Below, one piece after another: positions 25,396-33,740 of a stretch of 64,000 bases of DNA; the first letter of the stretch is position 1; every line of letters starts with the position of its first letter. Both the position numbers and the translations under genes were made by a program. Origin of the DNA: Deltaproteobacteria bacterium HGW-Deltaproteobacteria-13 (GTDB lineage Bacteria; Desulfobacterota; Syntrophia; Syntrophales; Smithellaceae); the NCBI GenBank assembly GCA_002840555.1, contig PHBJ01000010.1, forward strand, positions 62,001 through 126,000, read 5' to 3'. The notes under the pieces were generated by a model, which searched no databases, was not told the origin of the DNA, and worked only from the letters and a program-made list of their open reading frames with translations.

Positions 25396-25435
25396 TGTTA
25401 TTGCGAAGCGCCTCTCAGGCGCTGTGGCAATTTCT
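25396..25435. repeat. GTTATTGCGA-type dispersed hairpin
   Basis: The inner stem AGCGCC/GGCGCT (25407-25412 and 25418-25423) lies inside outer ATTGC/GCAAT arms. The reverse complement of the element at 35923 has the same outline, GTCATTGCGA..GCGC..GTGGCAAT. Confidence 0.55.
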
Positions 25436-25439
25436 AAGC

Positions 25440-25476
25440 CCCTCTCCCTTGAGGGGAGAGGTCGGGTGAGGGTGAA
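25440..25476. repeat. CCCCTCTCCCTTGAGGGG dispersed hairpin
   Basis: CCCCTC and GAGGGG face each other across TCCCTT, followed by AGAGGTCGGGTGAGGGTGA. This is a widespread proteobacterial intergenic element. It abuts the cutA start, so GTGAGGGTGA probably doubles as that gene's ribosome-binding region. Confidence 0.5.
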
Positions 25477-25478
25477 CA

Positions 25479-25820
25479 ATGAAATCCTACATTCAGATAT
25501 CCACGACAACAGAAACAAAAGAAGAGGCGCAAAAAATCGCCCAATATTTAGTTGAGCAGAAGTTGGCCGCCTGCGTGCAGATTTGCGGCCCTATCGAAAG
25601 CACGTATCGCTGGAAAGGAAAAATAGAAACAGCTAATGAATGGCTGTGCCTGATTAAAACGCGGGAAGATTTATTTAACAAAGTTGAAGCCGCAATTAAA
25701 AAATTACATTCCTACGAAACACCTGAAATCATCGCCGTACCCATTGTCAAAGGAAGCAACGAATATCTGAACTGGCTGGATGATGAAACAGAAAATAAAC
25801 TTAAGGATAAAGTGTCCTGA
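25479..25820 (+). CDS. cutA: CutA1 divalent cation tolerance protein
   Basis: A 113-residue trimeric cytoplasmic protein of the CutA1 family. Matching features are the TTTETKEEAQKIAQYLVEQKLAACVQI start, where the cysteine in AAC is conserved, STYRWKGKIETANEWLCLIKT, and the helix-strand SYETPEIIAVPIVKGSNEYLNWL. CutA was linked to copper tolerance in E. coli, but its general role is unsettled. The ribosome binding site is supplied by the tail of an intergenic repeat (GAGGGTGA). Confidence 0.93.
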   Translation: MKSYIQISTTTETKEEAQKIAQYLVEQKLAACVQICGPIESTYRWKGKIETANEWLCLIKTREDLFNKVEAAIKKLHSYETPEIIAVPIVKGSNEYLNWLDDETENKLKDKVS

Positions 25821-25905
25821 ACTATTCTTGACTTTACAGACATTATCTAATCAAAATGTGCATCGACAATTGTTACACCGAACCAACAATATTTGGCAGA
25901 CGTCT

Positions 25906-26032
25906 AATTCCGTTTCTAAATCAATGATGATATCGCGGCGGCTAGGAGGAGGCGACGAGGCGTATTGTACATACGTTGAGGAAGCCGACGACGCCAACAA
26001 AGATAGCGCTTGATTTAGAAATGGAATAAATT
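25906..26032. repeat. ~127-bp long imperfect palindromic element
   Basis: AATTCCGTTTCTAAATCAA (25906-25924) is mirrored by TTGATTTAGAAATGGAAT (26010-26027), with 17 of 18 bases matching. Between them the interior is also semi-symmetric around GTATTGTACATAC (25962-25974), with GGCGACGAGGCG on one side and GACGACGCC on the other. No coding frame fits. It is the main content of the 327-base gap between cutA and the glycosyltransferase cluster. Confidence 0.65.
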
Positions 26033-26147
26033 GAAGATTACAGATTGCACAAGAGTAACGCCAGATTGTTTCTCTGAGATATAACCAAGGTCTTTTCAGC
26101 CGGAGCTTTCATTGACAGAGAAACTGCCACAGCCCAAGCGCCTTTCA

Positions 26148-27191
26148 TCAAAAAGGAATTGAATTAATTCGATTAAGCCTTTTTTTTACTTTTTGCAAAG
26201 TAAAAAGCAAGCCGTGCATTTTCCAATATCTTAAGAATATCTTCATCAGCATGATGGCATTATTCATTCTGCATAAAATATTATCACAGAAAATCTTAAA
26301 TTTACCGTTTCTTCTTTTAAGCTGTTGCGATTTAAAAACCGATATGATGAAATATTTGTACCATGCCGCATCAAATTTCAGGCCGTAATAAAGCCACGGT
26401 TTTAAATGAGCGGCATAATGGATGATCACGGGATTTTTTTTTGCCTCATCGAATTCGCCTTTCGGATAAATCAGATAAGGTTTTCTATCAGGGAATAGAA
26501 ATAGATAGTTCATCAGATTATATTTGACCGGAAGATGTCTGATCTTATTCAGGCATGTGATATTCAGAACATCCTGGTCCTGAAACAGATATCCTTTTTT
26601 GATCTCCCGGAGAAAGGTTTCGGTCATTCCGTCCTGGCGAATCTTTTTCAGATTCATCAGCAATACGCCTGTATTGATATAATTGCTCTGGGCGGAGAGT
26701 CCTGTTTCCTTATACCGTTCGTCATGATTCTGAAACGGATCATTAAAGTCAATGTCTTTGATACCGCCGAGATAGTAACCTTCCAAATCTGTTGAAAAAA
26801 GCTCAGTAAGATCAGTGCAAACGATGATATCGCTGTCCAGATAAATGCATTTTTCGTATTGCAGGAGGATCTCGCCCAGCAGAAGACGGTAACAGGTAGG
26901 CTTTGTTATATGGCCAAGACGCATCAAAGTATCGGAGAAACTATCCTTCATATCAATAAAATGGATATGACAATGGGGATACGCGACTTTTACCAGAGCC
27001 ATCTTTTGGGCAGTCCGTGCAGGAAAATCGTTAGGCACCAGAATATAAAAATCATAAAAGGTATTTTTCGCGGCGTTTTCCAGCATGGAAGTCATTGCCA
27101 CAGCGGTGGGCATGGCGTAATTTTCATCTGTGGCCAGGGCAATCGGAATGCGGGTCTGAATCAAAGATATCTCACCTGGTGCTGCACCCAT
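26148..27191 (-). CDS. Family 8 glycosyltransferase
   Basis: A 347-residue glycosyltransferase of the GT8 (LPS galactosyl/glucosyltransferase) type. The nucleotide-sugar region is PIALATDENYAMPTAVAMTSML, and the metal-binding DxD is in YLDSDIIVCTDL near residue 118. NYINTGVLLMNL and a later HYAAHLKPW segment fit the C-terminal metal and substrate residues. The last ~70 residues are basic and amphipathic, suggesting membrane association. The ATG overlaps the stop of the upstream GT2 gene by one base (TGATG), so translation is coupled. Probably acts in LPS core or O-glycan assembly. Confidence 0.9.
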   Translation of the reverse strand: MGAAPGEISLIQTRIPIALATDENYAMPTAVAMTSMLENAAKNTFYDFYILVPNDFPARTAQKMALVKVAYPHCHIHFIDMKDSFSDTLMRLGHITKPTCYRLLLGEILLQYEKCIYLDSDIIVCTDLTELFSTDLEGYYLGGIKDIDFNDPFQNHDERYKETGLSAQSNYINTGVLLMNLKKIRQDGMTETFLREIKKGYLFQDQDVLNITCLNKIRHLPVKYNLMNYLFLFPDRKPYLIYPKGEFDEAKKNPVIIHYAAHLKPWLYYGLKFDAAWYKYFIISVFKSQQLKRRNGKFKIFCDNILCRMNNAIMLMKIFLRYWKMHGLLFTLQKVKKRLNRINSIPF

Positions 27192-28324
27192 CAGGCGCCT
27201 CCCGGTTTTTTAATAACAGATTTTGCCGCAATAAATAACGCAACCAGTTTAGCCGGTAAAAGTTGTTTTATAAAACTTTTCATTCGGATGTATACATCTT
27301 TTGAGGCATACCTTACCATAAAGAAAGTAGGCGAAGTTAAAAAACGCTTTATTTTTTTTGCTTCTGAGGCACTCTCATATGGTAGTGTATCCAGTTTATC
27401 TTTGTATGGAGCTGTCCACGTTTTTATGGCGCGAAGGTACTCCTTTTCCCGGTGTGTTTTAAAATGAAAAACGGCCAGTGGAACCTCATTCATCGCGGAA
27501 TGCAGCGCCATGATTATTTCTTTTAGCGCGAGATCTCCGCGGTTTACGTTTTTAAAAAACGGAACCCGCTCAGCATGCGCAAGAAAGCGGTGATATTGAT
27601 TGCAAATTGTCATAGAACTCGAAAGAGCATCTTCTCGCAATGTGTAATTGTATTTTATTTCATTTGTTATGACTATTGTTTTTGCGCGGTAAAATATTTT
27701 ATGCATTATGGCCATATCTTCAAACGTTCTATCTTTCGGAAATTCGATGCCGCTAAAAAGATCTTTTTTGAACAATTTATCCCACAAGTAATTGCGAAGC
27801 CACTTGTCGTTTACAAGTTCCGTGAGAGCTTCATTGCCCGAGAAAAGGGTAACACCTTCGGGAATATCATTCGGGAACGGACACACGACTGTAAAATCGA
27901 TAAGCCGCTTATTGCATATTGAAATGTCCGCATTGTTTGAAGACAAAATGCGATAAAGCGTTTCGTAATAATCAGGCTCGATAAAATCATCCGAATCGAT
28001 GAAACTCAAATAACTGCCGTGCGAAAGACGCGTCCCTGCATTCCGTGATTCTGATACGCCTGTATTCTCCTGATGAACTAAACAAATTCGACGATCTTTT
28101 TTGGCATATTCTTCGGCAATGACAGGACAGCGGTCGGACGAACCATCATTTATAATGATGATTTCAAGATTGCAGTAGGATTGCGCTATAATGGAATCAA
28201 GACAGCGGATAAGGTACGCTTCTGTATTGTACACCGGAACAATTACACTTATCAGGGGCAAGTCAGCCGGATCCAGCCCATCAGGAGAGGGAAGGATTGG
28301 AGATATGAGAAGTCGGGGTTTCAT
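27191..28324 (-). CDS. Family 2 glycosyltransferase
   Basis: A glycosyltransferase of about 377 residues. The GT-A domain starts with ISVIVPVYNTEAYLIRCLDSIIAQSY, followed by IIINDGSSDRC and the DxD-type SFIDSDDFIEPDYYE. The remaining ~200 residues are family-variable. ATG 28324 overlaps the upstream stop as ATGA (28321-28324), so it is preferred over an ATG at 28339. It is the middle gene of a coupled three-gene glycosyltransferase run and probably adds a sugar to a surface glycan. Substrate unknown. Confidence 0.9.
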   Translation of the reverse strand: MKPRLLISPILPSPDGLDPADLPLISVIVPVYNTEAYLIRCLDSIIAQSYCNLEIIIINDGSSDRCPVIAEEYAKKDRRICLVHQENTGVSESRNAGTRLSHGSYLSFIDSDDFIEPDYYETLYRILSSNNADISICNKRLIDFTVVCPFPNDIPEGVTLFSGNEALTELVNDKWLRNYLWDKLFKKDLFSGIEFPKDRTFEDMAIMHKIFYRAKTIVITNEIKYNYTLREDALSSSMTICNQYHRFLAHAERVPFFKNVNRGDLALKEIIMALHSAMNEVPLAVFHFKTHREKEYLRAIKTWTAPYKDKLDTLPYESASEAKKIKRFLTSPTFFMVRYASKDVYIRMKSFIKQLLPAKLVALFIAAKSVIKKPGGA

Positions 28325-29283
28325 TGACTTTGAAGCCATGCAAAATTATGAATATTTTTTTTAAATATTTTGCCCGCCAGCATAATTCTATATCTGTAAA
28401 GTCTTCTTTTAATCAGCATTGTTGTTATCCTGATACCATAGAGCGGCTTACTCATGAATAAGCGTAGCATGGACAGTGAATACCAGGAGTTATGCTCTGA
28501 TTGTTTGACCACTATTTTCAGTGTGAACTCAGTCCAATAATTTTGTTCTTCCATTGAATCAAACATAATATTGATATATGTATCTTTCGGGAGCACCGGA
28601 GAACCGTCGGGATTTGATGAATTATTCATCCATGAAATTCTATCAGGATGCTGCCGTACCCCGACAAAAGCATTATCAGCGACGGTTAATACTTTAATTT
28701 TTTGCATGAGTGAAAACCAGAAGATTGTATCTTCGCCATACCAGATATCTTCTTTGAATCGAAGAGAACCAATAATCTTTTTTTTGACAATACACGAATC
28801 GACAGCAATATTATTAATAAGCAACGTGGTTATCGGATCTTTTATATATGTTTTAAGATTGATTGCCCCTATTGCATCTCTGAGATAAGAGATTGGACAC
28901 TCTCTTTTAAAACTTACTGCCCGTCCAATAACCATCTCTGCATTTTCTTCAATCGCCAGGTTTTCAAAGCAGGCCCCCATAAAATTAGGGGAAAGAATAT
29001 CGTCGTCATCCAGAAACATTATCCAGTCTCCCCTCGATTTGGAAATTCCTATATTACGCGCATATCCCGGCCCTTTGTTTGACGGCAGACGGACAAAAAT
29101 AATTGAATCGTGACTGTTTACGATCCTGGAAATCTCATCCCTGTGTTCATCGTCTGAGCCGTTGTCGATTATTATTATTTCCGTCACGCGAAACTTTTGG
29201 CGCAGAATAGATTTTACTGCTTCCGCAAGAAACACCGGCCGGTTAAAAGTTGGAATGATAACGGAAACATTAAAATGTTGCAT
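28321..29283 (-). CDS. Family 2 glycosyltransferase
   Basis: A glycosyltransferase of about 320 residues. The GT-A core shows VSVIIPTFNRPVFLAEAVKSILRQ, IIIDNGSDDEHRDE and the DDD motif in WIMFLDDDDILSPNF. The C-terminal ~50 residues are basic (KRRLYRYRIMLAG). ATG 29283 is taken as the start because the family begins close to V-S-V-I-I-P and GGAGAGGG lies upstream; the frame extends without similarity to 29397. First gene of the minus-strand glycosyltransferase run, visibly more AT-rich than the flanking housekeeping genes. Confidence 0.88.
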   Translation of the reverse strand: MQHFNVSVIIPTFNRPVFLAEAVKSILRQKFRVTEIIIIDNGSDDEHRDEISRIVNSHDSIIFVRLPSNKGPGYARNIGISKSRGDWIMFLDDDDILSPNFMGACFENLAIEENAEMVIGRAVSFKRECPISYLRDAIGAINLKTYIKDPITTLLINNIAVDSCIVKKKIIGSLRFKEDIWYGEDTIFWFSLMQKIKVLTVADNAFVGVRQHPDRISWMNNSSNPDGSPVLPKDTYINIMFDSMEEQNYWTEFTLKIVVKQSEHNSWYSLSMLRLFMSKPLYGIRITTMLIKRRLYRYRIMLAGKIFKKNIHNFAWLQSQ

Positions 29284-29516
29284 AATGAATTGCCCTCTCC
29301 AGGTATTTGTACTACATATTAAATAAGGATTCAGCATTCTTTTCTTTTGGATTTGTCGTGTGACGTCAATAATACTTTCAGGCAGCACATTTTTCAATCT
29401 TTTTTGATAATTTTATTGCTAAGCTACAGGAAAATCCACCATTGAACATATTGATTAACATATGCTACAAATAGTTCAGTTTGGGTTGCGGCATTTACTC
29501 TTTTCAGGACATTAAT

Positions 29517-30440
29517 ATGAAATTCAGCGTTGTTGTTTGTTCATTCAATCGATCCGCAAGCCTGCGAAGAATGCTGAAAAGTCTTCAGGAGATGGTGATC
29601 CCCGATCATTTATCATGTGAGATTATTGTAGTAGATAACCATTCGGATGATGATACGCGACTTGTTTTCGAAGAAATCGAAAAGCATTTTAAATCAGAAA
29701 TCAGATATGTATTTGAAGATAGGAAGGGGCTTTCTCATGCCCGCAATCGAGGGGTAAAAGAAGCTAGTGGTGAAATTATCGCGTTTACAGATGATGACGT
29801 GATAGTAGACAAACATTGGATCCAAAATATTGACAAGGCATTTAAAGAATATGATGATGTTGCCTGTGTAGGCGGGAAAATATTGCCGATTTGGGAGAGT
29901 CCAAAGCCGAAATGGCTGAAACCTGATTTGTATGGGTATTTGGCATTGCTGGATAAGGGTGATTCAGCCGCCTATATGGATGCGTTAGATATTTGGGGAG
30001 CGAATTTTGCAGTAAAATCTGAAATGTTCAAAAGATATGGCCTGTTTGATACAAATCTCGGAAGAATGCCGGCAAAACTTTATAGCGGTGAAGAAGCTGA
30101 ATTTTTACTAAAATTGCAGAATGCCGATGAAAAAATATTATATTATCCTTTGTCAATTATTCATCATAATATTCCTGCTTATAGAATGTCGAAAAAATAC
30201 TTACGCAAGTGGAGATTTGATCGGGGGGAGCAGGAAGGAATTCTTATGGAAGATACAAAATATTCAGACATTATGAATTACCACTCCCGCACTACAGGAA
30301 TAATGTTGTTAAGACATGTCATTGTAAGCCTGTTGAAAATCGGCTGTTTCACAAAAGACAGGTTCAATCATGAATTAAGAATCTGCCATATCTTAGGGTT
30401 CCTGTCAGGGAGAATGAAACGGAAACTCATAAAATCATGA
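29517..30440 (+). CDS. Family 2 glycosyltransferase
   Basis: A 307-residue GT2 enzyme, divergent from the other cluster members. Motifs: FSVVVCSFNRSASLRRML, IIVVDNHSDDDT, and the DxD-type IIAFTDDDVIVDKHWI. A later GGKILPIWESPKPKWL and YSGEEAEFLLKL fit the acceptor and catalytic acidic regions. ATG 29517 follows AGGA; the open frame from 29481 has no similarity. It is markedly AT-rich, suggesting acquisition with the cluster. Likely role in surface polysaccharide synthesis; substrate unknown. Confidence 0.88.
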   Translation: MKFSVVVCSFNRSASLRRMLKSLQEMVIPDHLSCEIIVVDNHSDDDTRLVFEEIEKHFKSEIRYVFEDRKGLSHARNRGVKEASGEIIAFTDDDVIVDKHWIQNIDKAFKEYDDVACVGGKILPIWESPKPKWLKPDLYGYLALLDKGDSAAYMDALDIWGANFAVKSEMFKRYGLFDTNLGRMPAKLYSGEEAEFLLKLQNADEKILYYPLSIIHHNIPAYRMSKKYLRKWRFDRGEQEGILMEDTKYSDIMNYHSRTTGIMLLRHVIVSLLKIGCFTKDRFNHELRICHILGFLSGRMKRKLIKS

Positions 30441-30555
30441 CCCAGGACGTTATTCTCATTTACATAGATATTCCCCAATAATTCATTTTACGCGATACAA
30501 TTATTTCTCAAAAGGACTGATTTCTGCCGATATGAATCGGGCGTAAATTGTGTTT

Positions 30556-30577
30556 ATGTCAGGTTGCAACCTGGCAT
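30556..30577. other. Near-perfect 22-bp loopless palindrome in an intergenic gap
   Basis: ATGTCAGGTTG and CAACCTGGCAT form a dyad with one mismatched pair. Also in the gap are CTTGAC/GTCAAG (30625-30648) and TCTGT/ACAGA (30650-30664). No promoter could be tied to them with confidence. The gap 30441-30693 otherwise shows nothing. Confidence 0.4.
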
Positions 30578-30693
30578 AAAATTGTAAGTTTGAAAATTGA
30601 GGATTACAGGAAATCATCAATAACCTTGACATCCATTGTCAGGTCAAGTTCTGTTCAGGACAGATAAAGTCTAACTCGGCTGCGGCAGGTTCT

Positions 30694-31905
30694 TTAACTT
30701 TTTGTTTTCGGCAATCTTCCGTAATGACACTGCAACGGCTGCACCTCTAACATTACTGCGCAATGATTGCACATGATGCATTTTGATTTGGCCTGAGTTC
30801 CTTTTTTGAATTTGCTGACGATATCCGGTTCAATAATAAACGGGCGACACATTGAAACAAAATCTATTTTGCTCTTCCCGATAATATCATTGATGTCATC
30901 TATATTGTTTATTCCGCCGACAACAATGACCGGAATGCTCACGGCTTTCTTTATTTGAATTGCCGCGTCAAGATTATATTTCAGCAATGGCTTCGGCTGT
31001 ATGATAAATGTTTTGGCGATCGGTATGGCAATGGCCTTAATAAATCCCGGAAGTTTTTTAAACTTGAAAGTATATTTCATGGCCGCTTCCGCGGGAAGTT
31101 TTTCGCTGCGTATCGTATATAGGTTATCTTCAAAGCACCCGCAGGAAACTTCAATTGCCGCGCAGCCGGACTTTTCGAGCATTTGAGCTATGCAAGCGGC
31201 TTCTTCAATCCTCATTCCGTTTCTACGCCCGTCATGCGCATTCATTTTTACTAAAATCGGATAATCGCCAACCAGCTCTTTTGCCCTCTTGAAAATTTCG
31301 CCGATAATCCGGTATTTGTTTTCGGTTGAACCGCCCCAGCGATCTTTCCTGCGATTGGTGTGAGAAGACAAAAATTCCGCCAATAAATAACCGTGTGCTA
31401 AATGAACCTGAACGCCATCAAAACCGGCTTGTTTTGTTCTGACAATTGCCGCAACGAAATTGTCGATAACTTCATTTATTTCATTATCGGATAATTCTTT
31501 CGGTTTGTCCTCACTGTAAAATCCATCACGTATGGCCGAAGGAGCAACGGTTGGCAAGCCGGTTATTTTTGAACGGGTTTGCCTGCCGCAATGAACGATC
31601 TGCATGATTATCGGAGTGTCGTATTCATGAACAGCATCCGTTATCTCTCTGTACGCAGAAATCTTGTCATCGTTATCAATCATTGTCATGGTAAACAAAG
31701 AGGCTTTCCCATTTGCCTGAACACCGGCATTACCGGTAATGATGGCTCCGGCATTTCCTTTGGCCAGATTGATATAGAGCTTCTTCAACTTTTCAGTAGG
31801 AAAGCCTTTTTCATCGGCCATTGCTTCATACGTTGCTGAACGAATAATCCGGTTTTTCAATTTAATGCCCGCTAATGAGACAGGTTCAAATGCAGTATGT
31901 GTCAT
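30694..31905 (-). CDS. NADH:flavin oxidoreductase (Old Yellow Enzyme family) with C-terminal cysteine motif
   Basis: A 403-residue FMN TIM-barrel enzyme that reduces activated C=C bonds. It has the OYE start LAGIKLKNRIIRSATYEAMA, the active-site QVHLAHGYLLAEFLSSHTNRRKDRWGGS and the phosphate-binding VVGGINN and SMCRPFI. The C-terminus has CIMCNHC then a further cysteine 12 residues later, resembling the [4Fe-4S] site of dienoyl-CoA reductase-type members, but without the FAD/NAD domains that follow there. Last gene of a five-gene minus-strand operon, 18 bases after the FMN reductase, which might supply electrons. Confidence 0.88.
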   Translation of the reverse strand: MTHTAFEPVSLAGIKLKNRIIRSATYEAMADEKGFPTEKLKKLYINLAKGNAGAIITGNAGVQANGKASLFTMTMIDNDDKISAYREITDAVHEYDTPIIMQIVHCGRQTRSKITGLPTVAPSAIRDGFYSEDKPKELSDNEINEVIDNFVAAIVRTKQAGFDGVQVHLAHGYLLAEFLSSHTNRRKDRWGGSTENKYRIIGEIFKRAKELVGDYPILVKMNAHDGRRNGMRIEEAACIAQMLEKSGCAAIEVSCGCFEDNLYTIRSEKLPAEAAMKYTFKFKKLPGFIKAIAIPIAKTFIIQPKPLLKYNLDAAIQIKKAVSIPVIVVGGINNIDDINDIIGKSKIDFVSMCRPFIIEPDIVSKFKKGTQAKSKCIMCNHCAVMLEVQPLQCHYGRLPKTKS

Positions 31906-31923
31906 TATTTATAATCTCCATTT

Positions 31924-32475
31924 TTAGTCTGCGTGTTTTTTCACCAATGCGCAATACTTATCCATCCAGTTCTGCAAAAATTGTTTGCTGCCTTCGCCGA
32001 TATTGCCGGCGTCATCAAACAATCCTTCCTTCATCTGAATAAAGGCTTCCGGCTGGCAAAGTACCGGTACGTTCAGTGTGGAGAGGACATTGCGCAAGTG
32101 CTGTTGCGCCACCGCCGTTCCGATAGGGTCTGTAGAACCGCCCAAAATACCAGCCGGCTTGCCTGTCCAGGCGCTCTGACCGGGAGGGCGCGAAGCATGG
32201 TCGATGGCGTTCTTGAGTACGCCAGGTATCGAACGGTTATGCTCGGGGGTAACGAACAAAAGGCCCTGAGCGTTCCTGATTTCGTTCTTCAGCCTTTTCA
32301 CGGACTCGGCCTGGTTCGCGTCGTCGTCCTGACTGTAGAGCGGCAGGTCATTGATTTGCACCTGCTGAAAGGAGAATTCCGGCGGCGCCAGTTTAACAAT
32401 GGCCTTTGCCAGTTTGCGATTGAAAGAATCCTTGCGCAGGCTTCCGACGACAACGGCGATTTGATATGGACTCAT
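31924..32475 (-). CDS. NADPH-dependent FMN reductase (ChrR/AzoR-like quinone reductase)
   Basis: A 183-residue flavodoxin-fold enzyme. VVGSLRKDSFNRKLAKAI is the FMN phosphate loop, and FVTPEHNRSIPGVLKNAIDHASRP the central signature of the ChrR-type quinone/chromate reductases. It likely makes two-electron reductions of quinones or nitro compounds. It lies 29 bases after the thioredoxin-like gene and 18 before the OYE gene, with AAGGAGG before the ATG. The operon context suggests defence against electrophilic quinones. Confidence 0.92.
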   Translation of the reverse strand: MSPYQIAVVVGSLRKDSFNRKLAKAIVKLAPPEFSFQQVQINDLPLYSQDDDANQAESVKRLKNEIRNAQGLLFVTPEHNRSIPGVLKNAIDHASRPPGQSAWTGKPAGILGGSTDPIGTAVAQQHLRNVLSTLNVPVLCQPEAFIQMKEGLFDDAGNIGEGSKQFLQNWMDKYCALVKKHAD

Positions 32476-32504
32476 AATTACCTCCTTTCAAGGTTATCAA
32501 GATA

Positions 32505-32846
32505 TCATGCATTACCGCCGGTAATATCGCATGAATTTACGAAACTGTCTAATTGTCCTTCCGTGAGTCCACTGCCCGGAATCCCATCCAGACGCTTGAC
32601 TACTTTTCCATTCTCAAAAAAAATTACAGTCGGTACTACTTCAATGTCATATGTATCCTCGCACTCGCTCATTTGATCAGTCATCACCCGGCAAAATTGC
32701 TGATCGTTGTCGAGAGCATAGTTTTCAAAGATCGGCAGAAATCTGCGTGAGTAAGGGCACCACGAAGCATAGAATAGAACCAGCACCCGCGGGCACTTTT
32801 TTAACATAGCATCAAGGCCGGCTTCCGTTTCAATAACCCTGCTCAT
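32505..32846 (-). CDS. Thioredoxin-like protein with monothiol CPYS site
   Basis: A 113-residue thioredoxin-fold protein. The active site is ASWCPYSRRF with Cys30 but Ser33 in place of the resolving cysteine, so it is CxxS rather than CxxC. The fold is otherwise complete, with the cis-proline in EVVPTVIFFENGK. Such monothiol forms can handle glutathionylation, trap substrates or act as redox-inactive chaperones; which applies here is unknown. It is in the middle of the flavin/quinone operon, 38 bases after pirin. GGAG precedes the ATG. Confidence 0.85.
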   Translation of the reverse strand: MSRVIETEAGLDAMLKKCPRVLVLFYASWCPYSRRFLPIFENYALDNDQQFCRVMTDQMSECEDTYDIEVVPTVIFFENGKVVKRLDGIPGSGLTEGQLDSFVNSCDITGGNA

Positions 32847-32884
32847 AACTCCTCCAATGAATGAACTTACCTCTTTCTCATCTT

Positions 32885-33709
32885 CTATCTTTTCTTGATA
32901 AACGTTCCTTCGTCAAGTTCTCTGAAAGCAGTTTCCAGCTCTTCCCGCGTATTCATGACGATCGGGCCGCCCCAGGCAATCGGTTCGCCCAGTTGTTTGC
33001 CGGTAACAAATATATAATGAATATCTTCAACCGCCTTTACGTCAATACTGCCGGATTCCGTAAAGAGAATCACATGTGCCTGTTCCAGTTTCGTTTCATC
33101 AAATTCTCCTGCTCCGGAAATCAGGTAACAAAAGCTGGTGTATCCTTTTTTCGCCTCATGAGATAGAGACGTTCCTTTCTTTAACCGGATATCCAGATAC
33201 TTGACATCTACTATCAGTTCCTTTACGGGGCCCTCAACATCTTTGTAAGCGCCGGCAATGACGCGCACTTCTCCGCCCGGTATCTTGACGACCGGCACTT
33301 CGTTTTCGAGTATACCCCTGTAGCGCGGCTCCATCATTTTATTTTTCGCCGGCAGATTTACCCACAGTTGCAACCCGTGCATCATTTCGTTGGAAGGCTG
33401 CGGCATCTCCTGATGAATGACGCCGCCGCCCGCGGTCATCCATTGAATATCCCCCGGCCCGATCGTGCCCGCGTTGCCGATGTTGTCGCCATGCTCAACC
33501 GTTCCTCCGAGCATATAGGTCACTGTTTCAATCCCGCGATGCGGATGCCAGGGAAAGCCTTTCACATAATCAGCGGGATTGTCCGAGCCGAAATGATCGA
33601 GGAGCAGGAACGGATCGGTAAGTTTTGTGTGATCATGCGCGAAAATACGCTTCAATTTGACTCCGGCCCCGTCATACGTTGACTGTCCCTGCAAAATCAT
33701 TTTTTTCAT
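32885..33709 (-). CDS. Pirin family protein (quercetinase-like bicupin)
   Basis: A 274-residue bicupin. The N-terminal cupin metal site is HPHRGIETVTYMLGG plus EHGD and HQEM, as in pirins, and the second cupin is degenerate (SHEAKKGYTSFCYLISG). Some bacterial pirins oxidise quercetin, and others bind partner enzymes. It follows the DODA-type gene by 31 bases. Together with that gene it points to catechol or quinone chemistry. AGGAGG precedes the ATG. Confidence 0.92.
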   Translation of the reverse strand: MKKMILQGQSTYDGAGVKLKRIFAHDHTKLTDPFLLLDHFGSDNPADYVKGFPWHPHRGIETVTYMLGGTVEHGDNIGNAGTIGPGDIQWMTAGGGVIHQEMPQPSNEMMHGLQLWVNLPAKNKMMEPRYRGILENEVPVVKIPGGEVRVIAGAYKDVEGPVKELIVDVKYLDIRLKKGTSLSHEAKKGYTSFCYLISGAGEFDETKLEQAHVILFTESGSIDVKAVEDIHYIFVTGKQLGEPIAWGGPIVMNTREELETAFRELDEGTFIKKR

Positions 33710-33740
33710 ATGATCCTCCTCTGATCCTGATTCAATGCCA

